Below, in pieces: positions 22,096 through 34,659 of a stretch of DNA of 64,000 nt. This DNA comes from Beta vulgaris subsp. vulgaris (taxonomy: Eukaryota > Streptophyta > Magnoliopsida > Caryophyllales > Amaranthaceae). Every line of letters starts with the position of its first letter. The stretch's first letter is position 1. The position numbers and the translations under genes are program-made. The notes below the pieces were generated by a model that was not told the origin of the DNA, made no database searches, and saw only the letters and a program-made list of their open reading frames with translations. Location of the stretch: assembly GCF_026745355.1 (NCBI RefSeq), contig NC_079203.1:44620081-44684080 (forward strand). The letters are read 5' to 3'.

Positions 22096-25000
22096 CTATC
22101 GCCAAGACGATTGCTTGAAGTTATGCTTATCTAGATTCCATTCTCCATCAGGTTCTTTCCTTTTCATATGGCCTCCCATGCTATACATCCTCGCTTGCTC
22201 CCCCGCAAGGGACTGTGAACTGGTGGTGGAAACCTGCCTGGATACAATTGGCAGTGACTCATCTCTACCCTCCACATCCGGAACGCCTGGGCCGGAATTG
22301 AGATCTAGACCTTGCTTTCCCCATCTATGATTACTTTCAACTACACTATTATTGCCAACGTCTGCAATAGAGCGAGAAACAACATATGCTTGAGGATACT
22401 GGAATGACACTGCTGCTGCATTTCCAACCAACTGTGAAGGGATAGCAGAAATCCTCCCACCAGCAGTTGGGTCCATGAATCCAGATGACCCACCAGCCAA
22501 GGCAGATGTAGGGAGAGGAAAACCAGTCCCAAATGGCAAGACTGGATACTGGAAAGGGGATTGATGGAAAGGCAAAGCAGGAGAAGATGATAACAATGAT
22601 CCTCTATAGGCATCAGGATTAAACGATAAGGCTGAGGTTGGACCACCCATAACACGCTGAGGACCACCACCTATCCCGACATTCGAAAAAGCTTCTCTAT
22701 CAGGTAAAGCTGATGGTGTCACACTTACTGAGTAGCTGGTTCCTGGAGGATACCAAGAATAGCAATTCCCTGTGTCAGAGTTATTAATTCTAGGTCCCAA
22801 CAGTGGTTGGAAAGGAAAGTTTCCACGGTTTTGTTGACTAGATAACAGTTGCTCGACAGGTATCTCCTCTGTTGCAGGCCCATCGTTCAAATCAAAATCC
22901 CTCTTACCACTTGTTGCACCATTAGAGAAAAGATTTGATGTTGATTGTTTGACATACTGAGTTGGAATTTCGCATCTCTGAATGTTGCTAGTCATGTATC
23001 GTCCCATGTGAGACAAGTCTGGAGCTTCATCAACTTTATTCAGATCAAGATCAAGTCCTCGTGAGCTATGCAGTGATGCTGTATTCGTATTGTCGCATGG
23101 AGGATTATTCCTAACAATGAACTCCTGACCAAAATCTTCATCTGCCACATTAAGGTCAATATCCAAAGGAGACCGAGCTGGTCTGCAAGCAGGGGTATCA
23201 GGAAAAGGGGCTTTGTTGGGACCCAGAGGCACCTCCATAACTTTTCTGGGCTCAGCTGGACGAAATGCACTTGTAGCAGCAGATCCTTTCCATCCAAGTT
23301 CCTGTTTATTCCACCGCAAGTCCTCAGCTGGAACAAATGGCCCTTTAGCTGCAGAAGCCACAGTAATTGATGCAGGAAGACCACATGAAGCAGAGGAAAC
23401 AGGGATTTGCAAAGGACTGAGTGAACAAGCGATTTCTGGGCATGGACCACCAGCGAAGTTCAAAGGCTCCCCATCCTTCCCCTCATCTACACTAAAGCCT
23501 TCATTCAAGTCAAATCCGAGCTTTTCTACATTCGGACACCCTGAAGCAGATGGCAGATCAACATTTTCTGTGATAGATCCACTTTTCTCTTTACTCTTTT
23601 CTTCCACAGCAGTTGTTGACTTTGTTGATTTTGCCGTTGAATGTAATTCTCTTTCCGGCAAAGCAACAGCAGAAGAGCTTACTTGTGAAGCCGAATTGCC
23701 AAAACGCTGTGCAGGAGCTTCTGTGTTTTCTGAGTTTTCATCTTTGCAGCTTCTGTCCGGATCTACATCAGCACAACAAACAACAGGTTCACCTTGTTTA
23801 TCGAGAATAGCAGAAGGATCACACTCTTTATTTGATATCATATTGCCTGCCTGACTAGCAAGATCAAGGAGAGCAACATCCTCAGTATTTTCAGATTTAA
23901 TTTTAGCTGCATTTACAGCAGCCAAATGCTGACTTTTACCAGAACAAACCATCACTGGCTTCTCATTTGTAGTTATAGAATCCGATTGCATTGCTACAGC
24001 AAGTGAATTTTGCTCCAATGTGATATTGCTTTGAAGCCCTTGACTAACATTACTTTTGACATCATCATCATTATTAGCTGGGCGCAAAGCGGAATCACTG
24101 TAAGCTTCTTTCTCAAACTCATTATCAAGAGAGGAATCCTTAATCTTATCTTCAGCTTCCAAGGAATTAACAATCCCCTGACTTGCAACTGGGAGCTCAT
24201 TTTGACTCTCTTTCTTGGCAATTATAGCTCTTCCGTTGATATTTCCAGTACCAATATCACCTACACTCCTTCCTGTTGTGCTTGCGGCGGACACAGTTGG
24301 AGAAGCTGTGCCTATTTTTTCGTCCAATGTCCCATTACTCTTCAAACACCCTTTGACACTATGGTGTAAATACTTAGACATACCACACAATTCACTACTT
24401 TCCCCTTCAACTTTTGGAACACCTGCAACATCAAGATGATTGTCAGTGCCAACAACATTAGTTGATTGACCTTGTTGGAGGACATCTTCAAGACATGGCT
24501 GCTTTTGATTTCCAACATGGTTGCTACTGGAGTTTACAGCCATTTTGGAGTTTCTTTGCGGAGAGAGAGCGGGTGAAACAATACCAGACTTTGAGATTTC
24601 TCTAGCAGCTACACTAGCAAGCAAATTCATCCCAACATCGTCTCCAGCTGACACAAACGCATTATCTTCTGAGAACTTGGCACAGCTTTCGATTAAAGCA
24701 TTCATGGAGCTGAAAGAAGAATCATGCACTTTGCTAGACTTGATCTCATTTCTGGAAGGTGAGCAAGCAATATTTGAAACACTAGGTAATCTCCTAGAAT
24801 CAATCGTTCTTTGGTGTACAGAAGTTGAAGATCCATCAACCTCAGGAAATTTGTGAGAGTCATGTTTGTTACCCCTCACAGAAACATCGGTCACGTCGTG
24901 CTTCCCTGAAAGAGCGGGAGAAGAAGCCCCGCTGTTTCCGCAGGAAATATCTTCCATACAGCCTCCAGTAATGCTTTGTACAGGACCCCGAACTCGGTTA

Positions 25001-28000
25001 GAAATCTTGACAATAAGCTTATGATTGTTGCTTTCTTGAACAGAAGCATCTATTGCATTATCAGATACCTTTTCTACAGCTGAATTTCTGGGCATTGATG
25101 AGCTTCTATTTGTTGCAGTTTCTCTGTGATCACCAGAAGAAGGACCGTTAGCTGCTTTACAGTGCTTTGAATTACTGCTTACAGTTTTATTCTTAGTCCT
25201 AGACCCAGCAGTAGAACTCTTAGTGTCTTCCCTTCCAGATGGAGCCAAATTTTTAGCCTGGTCACTAGAGCATTGACTGTTTGTGTGGGACTGGCTAGAA
25301 CTACTGCTTTTATCATCCCTAGCCACTGCCTGAGACTCAGAACTTGCACCATTAGCTTTTATCCTAGAGTGTCCATCCTTGTTGTTATCAATTGTTGAAC
25401 TAGGTGACAATGTTGATCTTGCACCACCAGGATGAGCAGATGCAGGTTTGGAATTAAGATCCCCTGACACGGGTTTCAATGAAGCAGTTTTTAAAGAAGT
25501 GTGATGCGTCACGGAACTTCTAATGGCTGCTTCAGATTCACTGGGGTGTTTCCCACCATGAGAACTGTCATGCTGAGATCTGCCTGGCCAAGGAACAGCT
25601 TGACTCGAACCAGATTTTGTGTCATGGATGTTCATTTCAGCCTCAACACGTTTCTTCCATGTGTCAACCAAACTCCTTGCTTTCTTCTGGATTTCAGAGT
25701 TCTTGTGAGAACGTAAATGATTAACAGATTTGCCGATGTTACACATCTGTAATGCATTAAGATTCACAGGGAGCTTATCAAGTGCACGAAGTAACACCAA
25801 GAGGAAATCATCCACAGATTTATCACTACTTTTTACATTTCCTGAATCACCAATTTTACCCTTGCGAATTTCCTGCAGCCATTCATTTAATACATGTAAA
25901 CCTCTAAGTTGAACAAACTGGTTAAGGCAATCATGTTTATCCGTTGCAGCTATAATACTAGCTAGCATGGATCGCCCAGTCAAGTCTGCTTTTTTCTCAG
26001 ATTTCTCAGGCTGCATAAGTCGAACTAGCCTCCCTACAGCTTCTGAATCCACAAGGCCTCCTTTCTCCATGAATTTAGAAATTTCTACGTTCAACATGAT
26101 ATCTGATCTCAACTGATCAGAGTCCCGATCATCAGGTCTCGTAGACCGCTCTCGTTTGATGGAGTTAGAAGACTGGTCACCTCGTTCTCTCTTTTTTCCC
26201 TTTCTATGAGAAGAGAAGTTAGAGCTGCTAGTCTGTACACTGTCCGGACTATGTTTCAAAGGTGAAGTTGCTGCTGAACCATTCACCAGTTTCGGAGACC
26301 GGGCACCTTGCTGCTCTTCTGATGATGCACGCATTTCTATATGTGTTTTATGCAATAGTCGATCTACTTCTTCCTGCCGTTCCTGCAGAATAATCCAAGA
26401 CAAGTTGAATGCCAGAAACAAAAGGAAGCAAACACAGCATCACAAAAGAAAAGGAGCAGTTCACCAAGATGACAAGTTAGCAAACTTACATTAATATAAT
26501 CCTGATCAGTCAGCCACCACAGACACTTGTTCGTAATATCATAAACTCGCCGACACACAAATGAAAAAACCCCAGTGGGAAGTTCAACACCTCTAGGCAA
26601 AAATGCAACTTTACACGGGTGAAGTAATGATGCAGCAGGAATCTCATCACTGTGGAATGAGTAGAAAACTTCGTTTGGCGCAGCTTCAAGTGCAGCGCCT
26701 TTCGGAAGTTTAACTTCAGATGGTCGATAAAGCCAATTCACACGGAGCTTTAGGTTACTTTCTTTTTCAGATGTCCAACAACGAATTAAACCTACAAAAG
26801 GTGGAGAGTCTTGGGCGGGCTTGAAAAGAGCAGAGTCACCAACACTGATCTTGCGACCATCCTACCAAAACAACAAAGTATTATGAGCAACATTGCCAGT
26901 AAGAGCTTCCCTGCAACCAACTGCTGTCCAACTCAAACGGGAACTCATAAGAAATAAAACAAGTAACATAGAAGCAAATCAGAGAAGTTTAATTACCATA
27001 ACATACCGACCAAAAGATTATATATACATAGTAAGTGCAGACTTCGAAGTAAATCATATACAATCACTCTGGAGAGATCAACCATCCCCTAGGGATTTGT
27101 GAGAAAAAAATTAAAAGGTGACTTACTTCTCGTATATAATGGTATATCAAGGCAAAACCCTGCAATAAACTGCGATGTCCATATGAATATAAAATGACAG
27201 GACTGAACTTAATGAAATATTATTTCTTTTGGATCAGTACGCATGAGTCTGGGCTGGCCACCTATTTCAGGTTACAACTCAGCCCCCGTTCAAGAACCCC
27301 CATAAGTCCATACCACCCCCCCAAAAGACCCGGTAGGAATCAAAGCCCTGACACGTGGGTCCAAACTTGAAAGTATAACCACCTAAATCAGTCCTCATTT
27401 CAAAGAAATTCTTTATGATTTTCACAACCAAAAAAATATAATCTACAAGAAGCAGCTGAAACGTTTTAAAAAGAATGACAGTGTGGCTTTCAGGGTATGG
27501 CCCAGGAATGCAAAGCAATAGAATCTGCTTGGAAAAAAATGGTTTTGCCAATTAGCTTATCTGTAAGTATTTCAGTTATAGATTGAAATTGTAGAATAAG
27601 TAAAATCCAAATTTAAACAATTGGAAAAAATAAGTATACATCTTTTGAAAAATCCCACTTCATATTTGGATCTTCTATTCTTGGAACACCACTGTGGGTG
27701 GAAACAGGCACATATAAAATTGTGCACTACACAGGTAATGAATACATAAAAGCATGACAAGAGAAAGAAGCGATCCTCAGATAATGAATGCAACAAATAC
27801 CAAAAGAGAAGTGACAGCAAAGACAAACTACTCTATAACAAATAATGCCATCATATCTTGCCAGATAACTTAAGACTTGTGGAGCTTTTGTTGATACAAA
27901 AGAAAAGGAAAAGTATGTAGAAGTCAAACTAGAACTCTATGTAATAAAATAATTAAGACATCCCTAACTTTGATCCTAACCCTCGAAACTTAGCATTGCA

Positions 28001-31000
28001 TGAAGCATGAGCCACTTAGTTCACAAATACAAGACAGAAAAATCATTATAGCTATAATAAGCTTACGACGACTTGTACAATATGCTTAACTTAATATAGG
28101 AATGCAGGGAAGTATCATTGTTCCTATATCCGTATTCATATTGTAGCTTAGCACGCTTATTACTTATTCATTATATCCTCAAGTTAAAACATTTCCATGT
28201 ATGCATAATGATGACAAGAAACCTAATTACAAATTCACAAGCCGTAACTTCTTTAAGAAGGATGCTTAAGGAAAAAGCTAAGATACATGAATCAGGCGAC
28301 TTGTATTTCAAGCATGTTACATGTTAACTATAATAGATGAACATATGGATTTGGTTGAAAAAAATTATCAAGAGTACTTTGCAAGGGTCTTCATGGAAAA
28401 TGGTTAAAATAAATATAATAACCCCCCCCCCCCCAAAAAAAAAAAAAAAAAAAAAAAAACAAGTGAAGAAGCTTGAAAGTTATAGTCACAACATAACTCT
28501 ATTTTTACTTTTTCCCTCACTAGAAGGTTGTAGTCAAACATTTCTCACTTAAAGTCATAGCACTTCTCACTTCTCCCATAAAGGAGCCTTCTCACTTGAA
28601 CTCGTTTACATATATATACTCCTTTGATTACACAATAATTTGAACATTTTCTTTTTTCGTTTACCCCAAATTAGTGTGAGCACTCCTATTTTGCATGGTC
28701 CCATTATTATTTGTTTTCTAGCACCCCTTAAGCCCCCAATTTATCTCTCCCAATAAAAAATACCCAATTTTCTCTCTTTCTTGATACAGAAAAATACCAT
28801 CCTAAACTCTATCAAATCTATTTCTTTAATAAAGTAACATTTGATAACCACATTACAACTTATCACGTTAAACTACTTGTCCCAACAAGTGTTCAGATTT
28901 TTCTAGGTCGGCGGGAGTGTGTATATATACACATTGTTGGGTTCTCATTAGAACAATACTTATCTAAGAACATGAGAACACTTTGTTGTAATCCATTTTA
29001 GCTAAATTGTACTTCCTCCATTTCTTTTTGCTTGCAGCCAAGAGGTTTGCACGGTATTTAAGAAACAGAAGAGAGAGTTTTAAAAAGGACATTAAACCCA
29101 TTTAATAAACAAAGCTAATTTAGCAAATACAATAATTAACAAAACTAATTATCCCCACACCCCCACCTAGCCTCTTCCTCGTAATACTACCAGTCCACCA
29201 TCATCACCTCCAACACCACCACCACCAACAACAACAAATTAAATCCCAGCTCTACATAGCCACATCACCACCGCCACCCCAGCTTGGACTGACGAACAAC
29301 ACCGTCACAAGCCAATGCAGCAGCACCACCGTCATGACCACAACGTAGTTGCACCACCAACCCAAGCTACCGAGTCGAATTTTTTTATTTCTTCAAACTA
29401 CCACCACTATTCCAATCTCTACTATCACGATTTATCATAAAACAACATTTAAGATAGTTGAATTCATCAATAAAAATTCATATTTAAACTTTGAGGGGTT
29501 AAATTGGACTTGGACCATCACAAGACAATTACTAGTTTGTAGAAAGATGGTGCTGATGATGATAAAAAGGAAAGCAGCCATAGTTTCTTAAATTTTCAAA
29601 GAGTGAAGTCTAGGAGAGCTCGGGAGAAAGCAGCCATGGCCGTGAAATGGTCGAATCGACCACAAGCTTTCCAGATCTGCAACTTTCGTGGTCAAATTTA
29701 GCCATGACAGTCACCGGATATGAGTGGAAGGAAAGGGATATGAGAAAAGGGGAAGCTGATAAAAAATTAAAGTAGAAGAAATGCGAGGTGAGAAGGGTGT
29801 GGTGGTGGTGGAGGCGGTGATGGTGGTGGTTGACTCCATTGTCATGGGCTGGCAGAGGTTGGAGGAGGGTAAGGAGAGAGGGCGGATAGAATAAGGGGGT
29901 GGGTTAGGGGAAATTAAATGGTAACATTAGTTGGGTAAGTAAGGGTATATGTAGTATTTAGCAATAAAAAGGTACCATTTTAGGCTTGGTTGCAAGTATT
30001 GTGACATTTCCCTAAAAAGAAAGTGTTGCAAGTAAAATGAAACGGAGGAAGTATTTGTTACTTGCTGGGCCAATCTTTCAAAAGGATTTCATTTTCAGTA
30101 AAAAGGATTGTCATGTAATATCTTTAAAGAAGATTATATTTTCACTGAAATGGATTATAATTCCACTCTTCCTCATTTTCTAATATTTAAGAATGCATCT
30201 TACGTGAGAAATAAGAACTTAAAGTCACAACACACTTCTTCACTAGAGTTACAACACAATCAGCTTCCCAAAAAAATTATCTTTCATTTATTTTTCTAAA
30301 GGCTGTAGCCATAACACTTCTTTATAAGACTCACATTAGGGTTGGAATCATATCACATCTTATTAAAGTTATAGAAGTTTTCAATTAGAATCGCAACAAT
30401 AGTTTTTAAACGGTTGGAGTCATATCATTTATTTATAGTCACGGCTTTTCTCATTCCTCAAGTAAAAATGCATTCTCACGTGAACTTATCTCTCTCTCTC
30501 CCCCCTCCCTACCCCCTCCCCCCAACTCTATTATAATACACTTTTCTTTGCAATAGGAGAGGCAAGAGATTAGTATATTATTTCTAATCCCTCATCCAAC
30601 ACAGTCTCTCTGCAATAGTCCTTCCAAGATTGCTCCAGTGGCAACTTTATCACAACCATCAGTCACCATGACTGACCATATACAAACCTGGAGCAACAAC
30701 GTAACTGCTACTAGATTGAGAGAGAGAGAGAAAGAGAGAGTAATCCTACAAAATGAACTCCATATCTTTTGGGAAGAACAATTAACAGAACTCCACAAAA
30801 TCCTATCTAAAACCCACGCTCAGGACAGAGTTGATATTGATGTACCTTTTCTCATGCACAAGGGCACCAAAAGAAGGGTAAATAACATGTCAAAGTTCTT
30901 TTTAAGATAGAAACGTGACAACTGATCTGCTTCTTCAACCCACCCAGAAGAAAAGTTTGTTACTTATCTTCTATAAGTAACACATCAAACTTTTGAACTT

Positions 31001-31893
31001 CTATTGTTTCATTGCTATTTTTCTATAGCTGACACGTCAAATTACAAAGCTTATCTTTCTCTTCTTATCATACCATTGAGTCATTCATTCAAGTTTGGAC
31101 TCATGTGCATTGATGTTGTAACTAAACACTGAACATTCCTCTTAAAATCCTCATCCCTGTTTGATCGCCGAATTCGTTCTCCACATTTAGGGAGGAAAAA
31201 AATTGAAATGAATAATCAAGAGATAACAATCTATCAAAGTATGGTGCTGAAACCATAAATCCCAAAAGTTAAAACAACATTAATCAGTGAGTCTATATTC
31301 TGACTATATGGACAGACAAGTATGGTACTATGGTGCTGAAGAAACGGAAATCTAGTTCTTCCAAGAGATCATGCCCTTGATAGCAGCATAAAAATAGTAA
31401 TACCATCCCATAAACCCAAGTTAAACAAATAGAGAATGTGGCCAATGGCCATGTAAATTATCGAGCTTTCGGTTGCAAAACAACAATCAGAACTTCTAAC
31501 GCGGAGCTTTATTCTATACACATTCCACTTAATCGCGAAACAGTTAGAAGTTCATTCCATTAAAGTACAACATTCTACAAACAAGGTTCTAAGTTGAACC
31601 AATAGGTCTACAATTAGAACAACTCCTCAAACAAAAACTCTTGACAATATACAAAATTATTGACTGTCATATATTATGTCCTTGAAACAATATACACTAA
31701 TCTTTAACAATCCTAATACAAAATAATTCTGTAAACTGTATAATCTTGAAGAAGCAAGAAATACCTTAAAAAAAGAAGATGATGAAGAACAATTAGAACC
31801 ATTAACACCTGCTACATTCGTCGACGTCGTCGAAGGGACTGACCACATATGCCGACTCAATTTCCTATTCTCGCCACCTTCCTCCCCATGCAT
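22096..31893 (-). CDS. SUO: SUO-like protein with BAH and TFIIS N-terminal domains, copy A (intact)
   Basis: Three phase-0 exons on the minus strand: 31893-31765 (43 codons), 26861-26490 (124 codons) and 26382-22096, giving 1,595 residues, close to the Arabidopsis SUO length. Residues 44-167 form the BAH domain ([43 protein letters not shown]). About residues 271-417 form the TFIIS N-terminal (LW) domain ([52 protein letters not shown]). The rest is Ser-rich and disordered. It has a basic patch HRKGKKRER, a GW at about 1195, a WG at about 1519, and five DLN motifs, two fitting the DLNxxP repressor pattern (about 1330 and 1524). Family knowledge: SUO is a nuclear GW protein needed for miRNA translational repression, and BAH domains read chromatin. 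Intron 1 is 4.9 kb and transposon-rich. The last coding exon is unusually long (4.3 kb). Confidence 0.9.
29010..30053. mobile_element. Stowaway-like (Tc1/mariner) non-autonomous element, about 1 kb
   Basis: The ends TACTTCCTCC and, read inward from the right, TACTTCCTCCGTTTC are inverted repeats, the hallmark of Stowaway-type elements with TA target sites. The interior has CCA/CAC-rich low-complexity sequence and a forward frame of 80 codons without recognisable domain. The size is large for a Stowaway MITE. Confidence 0.65.
30193..30490. repeat. Diverged copy of the gttcacgtgagaatgc element family
   Basis: Left and right parts carry inverted words (tgcatcttacgtgagaaataagaa and the complement of gttcacgtgagaatgc) and several blocks of gagttacaacac/gtcacaac, as in 191-668. 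A CT-rich tract follows to 30520. It is too diverged to define ends. Confidence 0.4.
30638..30910 (+). pseudogene. Possible gene fragment, 90 codons, inside intron 1 on the opposite strand
   Basis: The frame is more protein-like than its surroundings: a charged helix with REREKERVILQNELHIFWEEQLTELHKI, followed by THAQDRVDIDVPFLMHKG. The FW..QL.E.HKI phrase is reminiscent of the segment before the histone fold in NF-YC proteins, but the histone fold itself is absent, so this is only a suggestion. A potential donor (gtaaat) follows at 30879. It may be captured sequence or chance. Confidence 0.22.
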
Positions 31894-31906
31894 AATACCG
31901 TTGCAT
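31865..31906 (-). promoter_or_regulatory. 13-codon upstream ORF overlapping the SUO copy A start codon
   Basis: An ATG at 31906 begins a short frame (MQRYYAWGGRWRE, stop at 31867-31865) that runs over the main start at 31893 in a different frame. Copy B has the same arrangement, same length and same stop position (39801-39842), encoding [13 protein letters not shown]. An overlapping upstream ORF normally lowers translation of the main frame. Part of the peptide similarity follows from overlap with the main coding frame, so conservation is suggestive only. Confidence 0.5.
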
Positions 31907-32340
31907 TTTCTCCTTCTTCAGCTTCCACCATCAATTTCAGCCCCAATTTCTACACTTAAACCCTAATTCTCGGATATTCAACTTCGACAAAGCTCAAATT
32001 TATCAGCACATCAACAACAATCCCTGAATCAATCTCCGATACCGGAAACCCTAACTTATTTCCACTCGATAAACTAGGGTTAACTTTTTACAATAAATTA
32101 GGGATTAGATAATGGATGAAAACGTAGACAGCTCAGATCCAGTGAAAGAGTGAGAAAGTATAGCCGTTTATTAGATGAATTCGAAAATCGACGATCTGCG
32201 AGAGATATTGTGTAATAGTAGGCTGATGTGAGCTCACTGGTAGATGTCAATGGAGGGAGTTTACGAAACCAAGAGAGGGAAGGAACAGAATTACTTGGAG
32301 GAGAGAGAAAGAGGGGAAATTTTGGTTGTCTGATTAACGA
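31894..32340 (-). promoter_or_regulatory. 5' UTR and proximal promoter of SUO copy A
   Basis: This stretch aligns on the minus strand with 39430-39813 upstream of copy B (shared words include tcgtcgattttcgaattcat, ctggatctgagctgtcta and gttaaccctagttta). The pyrimidine/GA-rich leader at about 32270-32330 on the minus strand is typical of plant 5' leaders. Transcription start cannot be fixed from sequence. Confidence 0.6.
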
Positions 32341-33596
32341 TGATCTCTAAAATGTAAAGTACGTTTAACTATATACTTACTAGAATTTTTTTGCATGCGA
32401 TGAGTGTTTGAATTTTTTTCGAACAGAAACTCAATTTTCTTCAATATAAGAGTCAAAATTTGAACATTAGACATACGAAGTATAATTGTTTTTACTTGCA
32501 AATTTGATTGGTTTAGTTTCTGTCACATAAGTCTCTCACCATTCTTTTTTTTTTTTTTTTACTTTTCAAAGTTAAATTCTATGAATAAAATAGAAATTTT
32601 TTTGAATTTATTTATGATTTCTAATATTATAATTTTTAGTTGATTTTTGAATTAAGTACAGTACTTCATAAATTGTAAAGAAAGTAGACACTTTGATTTC
32701 AAGTCAATTTTCTCATAGGTTGTAGTTTGGAAGTGAATTTTAAAATTTTTGTAAATTTTCCTCATTTTAGTGATTTGTATAACGAAAATCATGCAATTTT
32801 ATGATTTTAGTTGACTTGTGAATGATTATTATAATTATATTTTTGATATTTTTGTTTGAAGCCTCTTTGATTTGTAAGTGAATTTGTAATTTAGAAAGGG
32901 AATGGGGTAAGATAGTCTCTTCATTCGGGGACACCATAGCTCCCCCCTTCCCTTATATAATCGAGATATGTTGTACTTTAATTCTTGAATGATATTTTAT
33001 ATAAAACTTTTTACCTTGATAATTTATCGCTATTATATAATAGAAAAAAATACTTCCAAATATATGTAAAAGTTTCATTATATATAGGAAACACTATAAA
33101 AAAGTAAATAATTTTTTTCCTTGTCTAATTCTAAATTTTGATTTCACTACAAATACACCTCTAATTTTTAGATGACCCACCATTAATTGTGAATGGTTCT
33201 TGAAAATAGTGATTTGTAAGTAAATTTTTGTAAATGTTTTTATATGTATTGATGTTCTAGGTTATTAGTTTTAGTTTGTATATTAATTTAAAGTTTTAAT
33301 AAAGTTTCTTGATTATTTCGTGATTATTATAACATGATTTTCTCAATTGTATGGGTGATTTATAAAGTTTCTTCTTTTAAGTGATTTGTGAGTGAGTGTT
33401 GTAAATTTATTTTCGGTATTTTGATTTTGACATTCCTTTTGTAATTTAGAAAGAGAAGGGGGGCAAAATAGGCGTTTCAAAAGAGGACACCATTACTCCC
33501 CCTTCCCTTATATAATAGAGATATAGTGACCTTTTATTCAAATTTTAGATTAAACACTAAAAAAAGTTCCATGTGTAATAAAAACCTTGTGAATAA
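32341..33596. repeat. AT-rich intergenic DNA with a 100-bp direct repeat
   Basis: Segments 32885-32990 and 33441-33540 are direct repeats (ttgtaatttagaaag, ggacaccat, ctcccc, cccttatataat, gagatat). Between and around them is AT-rich sequence without gene signals. Confidence 0.5.
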
Positions 33597-33606
33597 TATT
33601 TTTTAA

Positions 33607-34649
33607 GGAAAATTTGCCAAAAAAAAACTTTTACGAGTTCATTTTTGCAAAAAAAAACTTATAAAGCATTTTTTGCGAAAACAAACCTAAAACTTTTTTT
33701 TTTTGCAAGATGAAACCTTACACCATTTTCCTGTATTGACCTCTTAATTTTCGGCGTTGATCTTGGCAATCTAGTAATTGCACACTATCCACTCCAATTT
33801 GCCAGCCCTCCACCACCCCTACAGCCCTCACTTCACCCCCCACCCTATCCCCCATCACCTGCAGCTCACCCCCATCAACACCCCCAACCCCTCCCCCCAC
33901 CCCCTCAGGCGGAAGCCCCCCCCCCTCGCGCCTACATATCTCCTCTCCCTTATTCTTCCCTACCTCACCGCTCCCCCTCTCCTCTCCCTCGTTCATCGTT
34001 GCTCCACCCAGAACTCCCCTCCGCAACCCTATCCCTCCGCAGCTCCCCTCCCACCCACCAAGGTTTTTCCGGTGCCCTAAAGCATAAAGACATGAGAGAG
34101 AGTAGCAAATAACAAACATGGAGAGAGAGGGGGGTTGGGGGGGTTCGCGGTGGGAGGGGGTGGACGAAGGGAAAGGAGAGGGGAGGGGGGAGGGAAGAAG
34201 GGAGAGGAGAGGGGAGGGGGGAGGGAAGAAGGGAGAGGAGAGATGGTATGGGGTGAAGGTGGGGCGGATGGTACGGTGTGGGGCTGCCGCATATAGGGGT
34301 GGGGGCTGCCGCCTGAGAGGGTGGAAGGAGGGTTGGGGGGTGTTGGTGGGGGTGATGGATGTAGGTGGTGGGGGCTAGGGATGGGGGTGAAGTGGGGGCT
34401 GTAGGGGTGATCGCGTAGGGTGGGGGGCTGGTGGTAGGTGTTGATGGTGGTGGCTAGATGGTAATTAGGGAGGAAGAAGGGAAATAAAAGGGGTTAACGC
34501 CGGAAAATCTTTTGTCAACACTGGAAAATGAGTTTATGTTTCATCTTGCAAAAATAATTTACTTTCTGGTTTTTTCTCGCAAAGAATGCTTTATAAGGTT
34601 TTTTTTCGCAAAACTGAACATTTTAAAGGTTTTTTTTGACAAATTTTCC
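33607..34649. mobile_element. Foldback element 3, Mutator-like, with 10-bp target duplication
   Basis: Perfect direct repeats TATTTTTTAA (33597-33606 and 34650-34659) flank inverted arms of about 170 bp that start GGAAAATTTG. The arms hold repeats of the type ttttgcgaaaa and end inward in gttaacgccgg/ttttcggcgttga motifs like those of foldbacks 1 and 2. The loop of about 700 bp switches from C-rich (33780-34070) to G-rich (34110-34450) on the same strand, and so gives proline- or glycine-rich frames on both strands that are not genes. Confidence 0.85.
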
Positions 34650-34659
34650 TATTTTTTAA

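Larger units (their letters stand above)
26862..31764 (-). other. Intron 1 of SUO copy A, transposon-rich
   Basis: The intron is bounded by GT (31764) and AG (26862). It contains a (C)10(A)22 tract at 28422-28460, the Stowaway-like element at 29010-30053, and copies of the gttcacgtgagaatgc repeat family near 28480-28605 and 30193-30490. Its first 200 bp resemble the start of intron 1 in copy B, so the duplication included the intron. Confidence 0.75.

Noticed and set aside
33718..34378. Several long Pro- or Gly-rich frames on both strands
   Set aside because: They fall in the C-rich/G-rich loop of foldback 3; low complexity explains their length.
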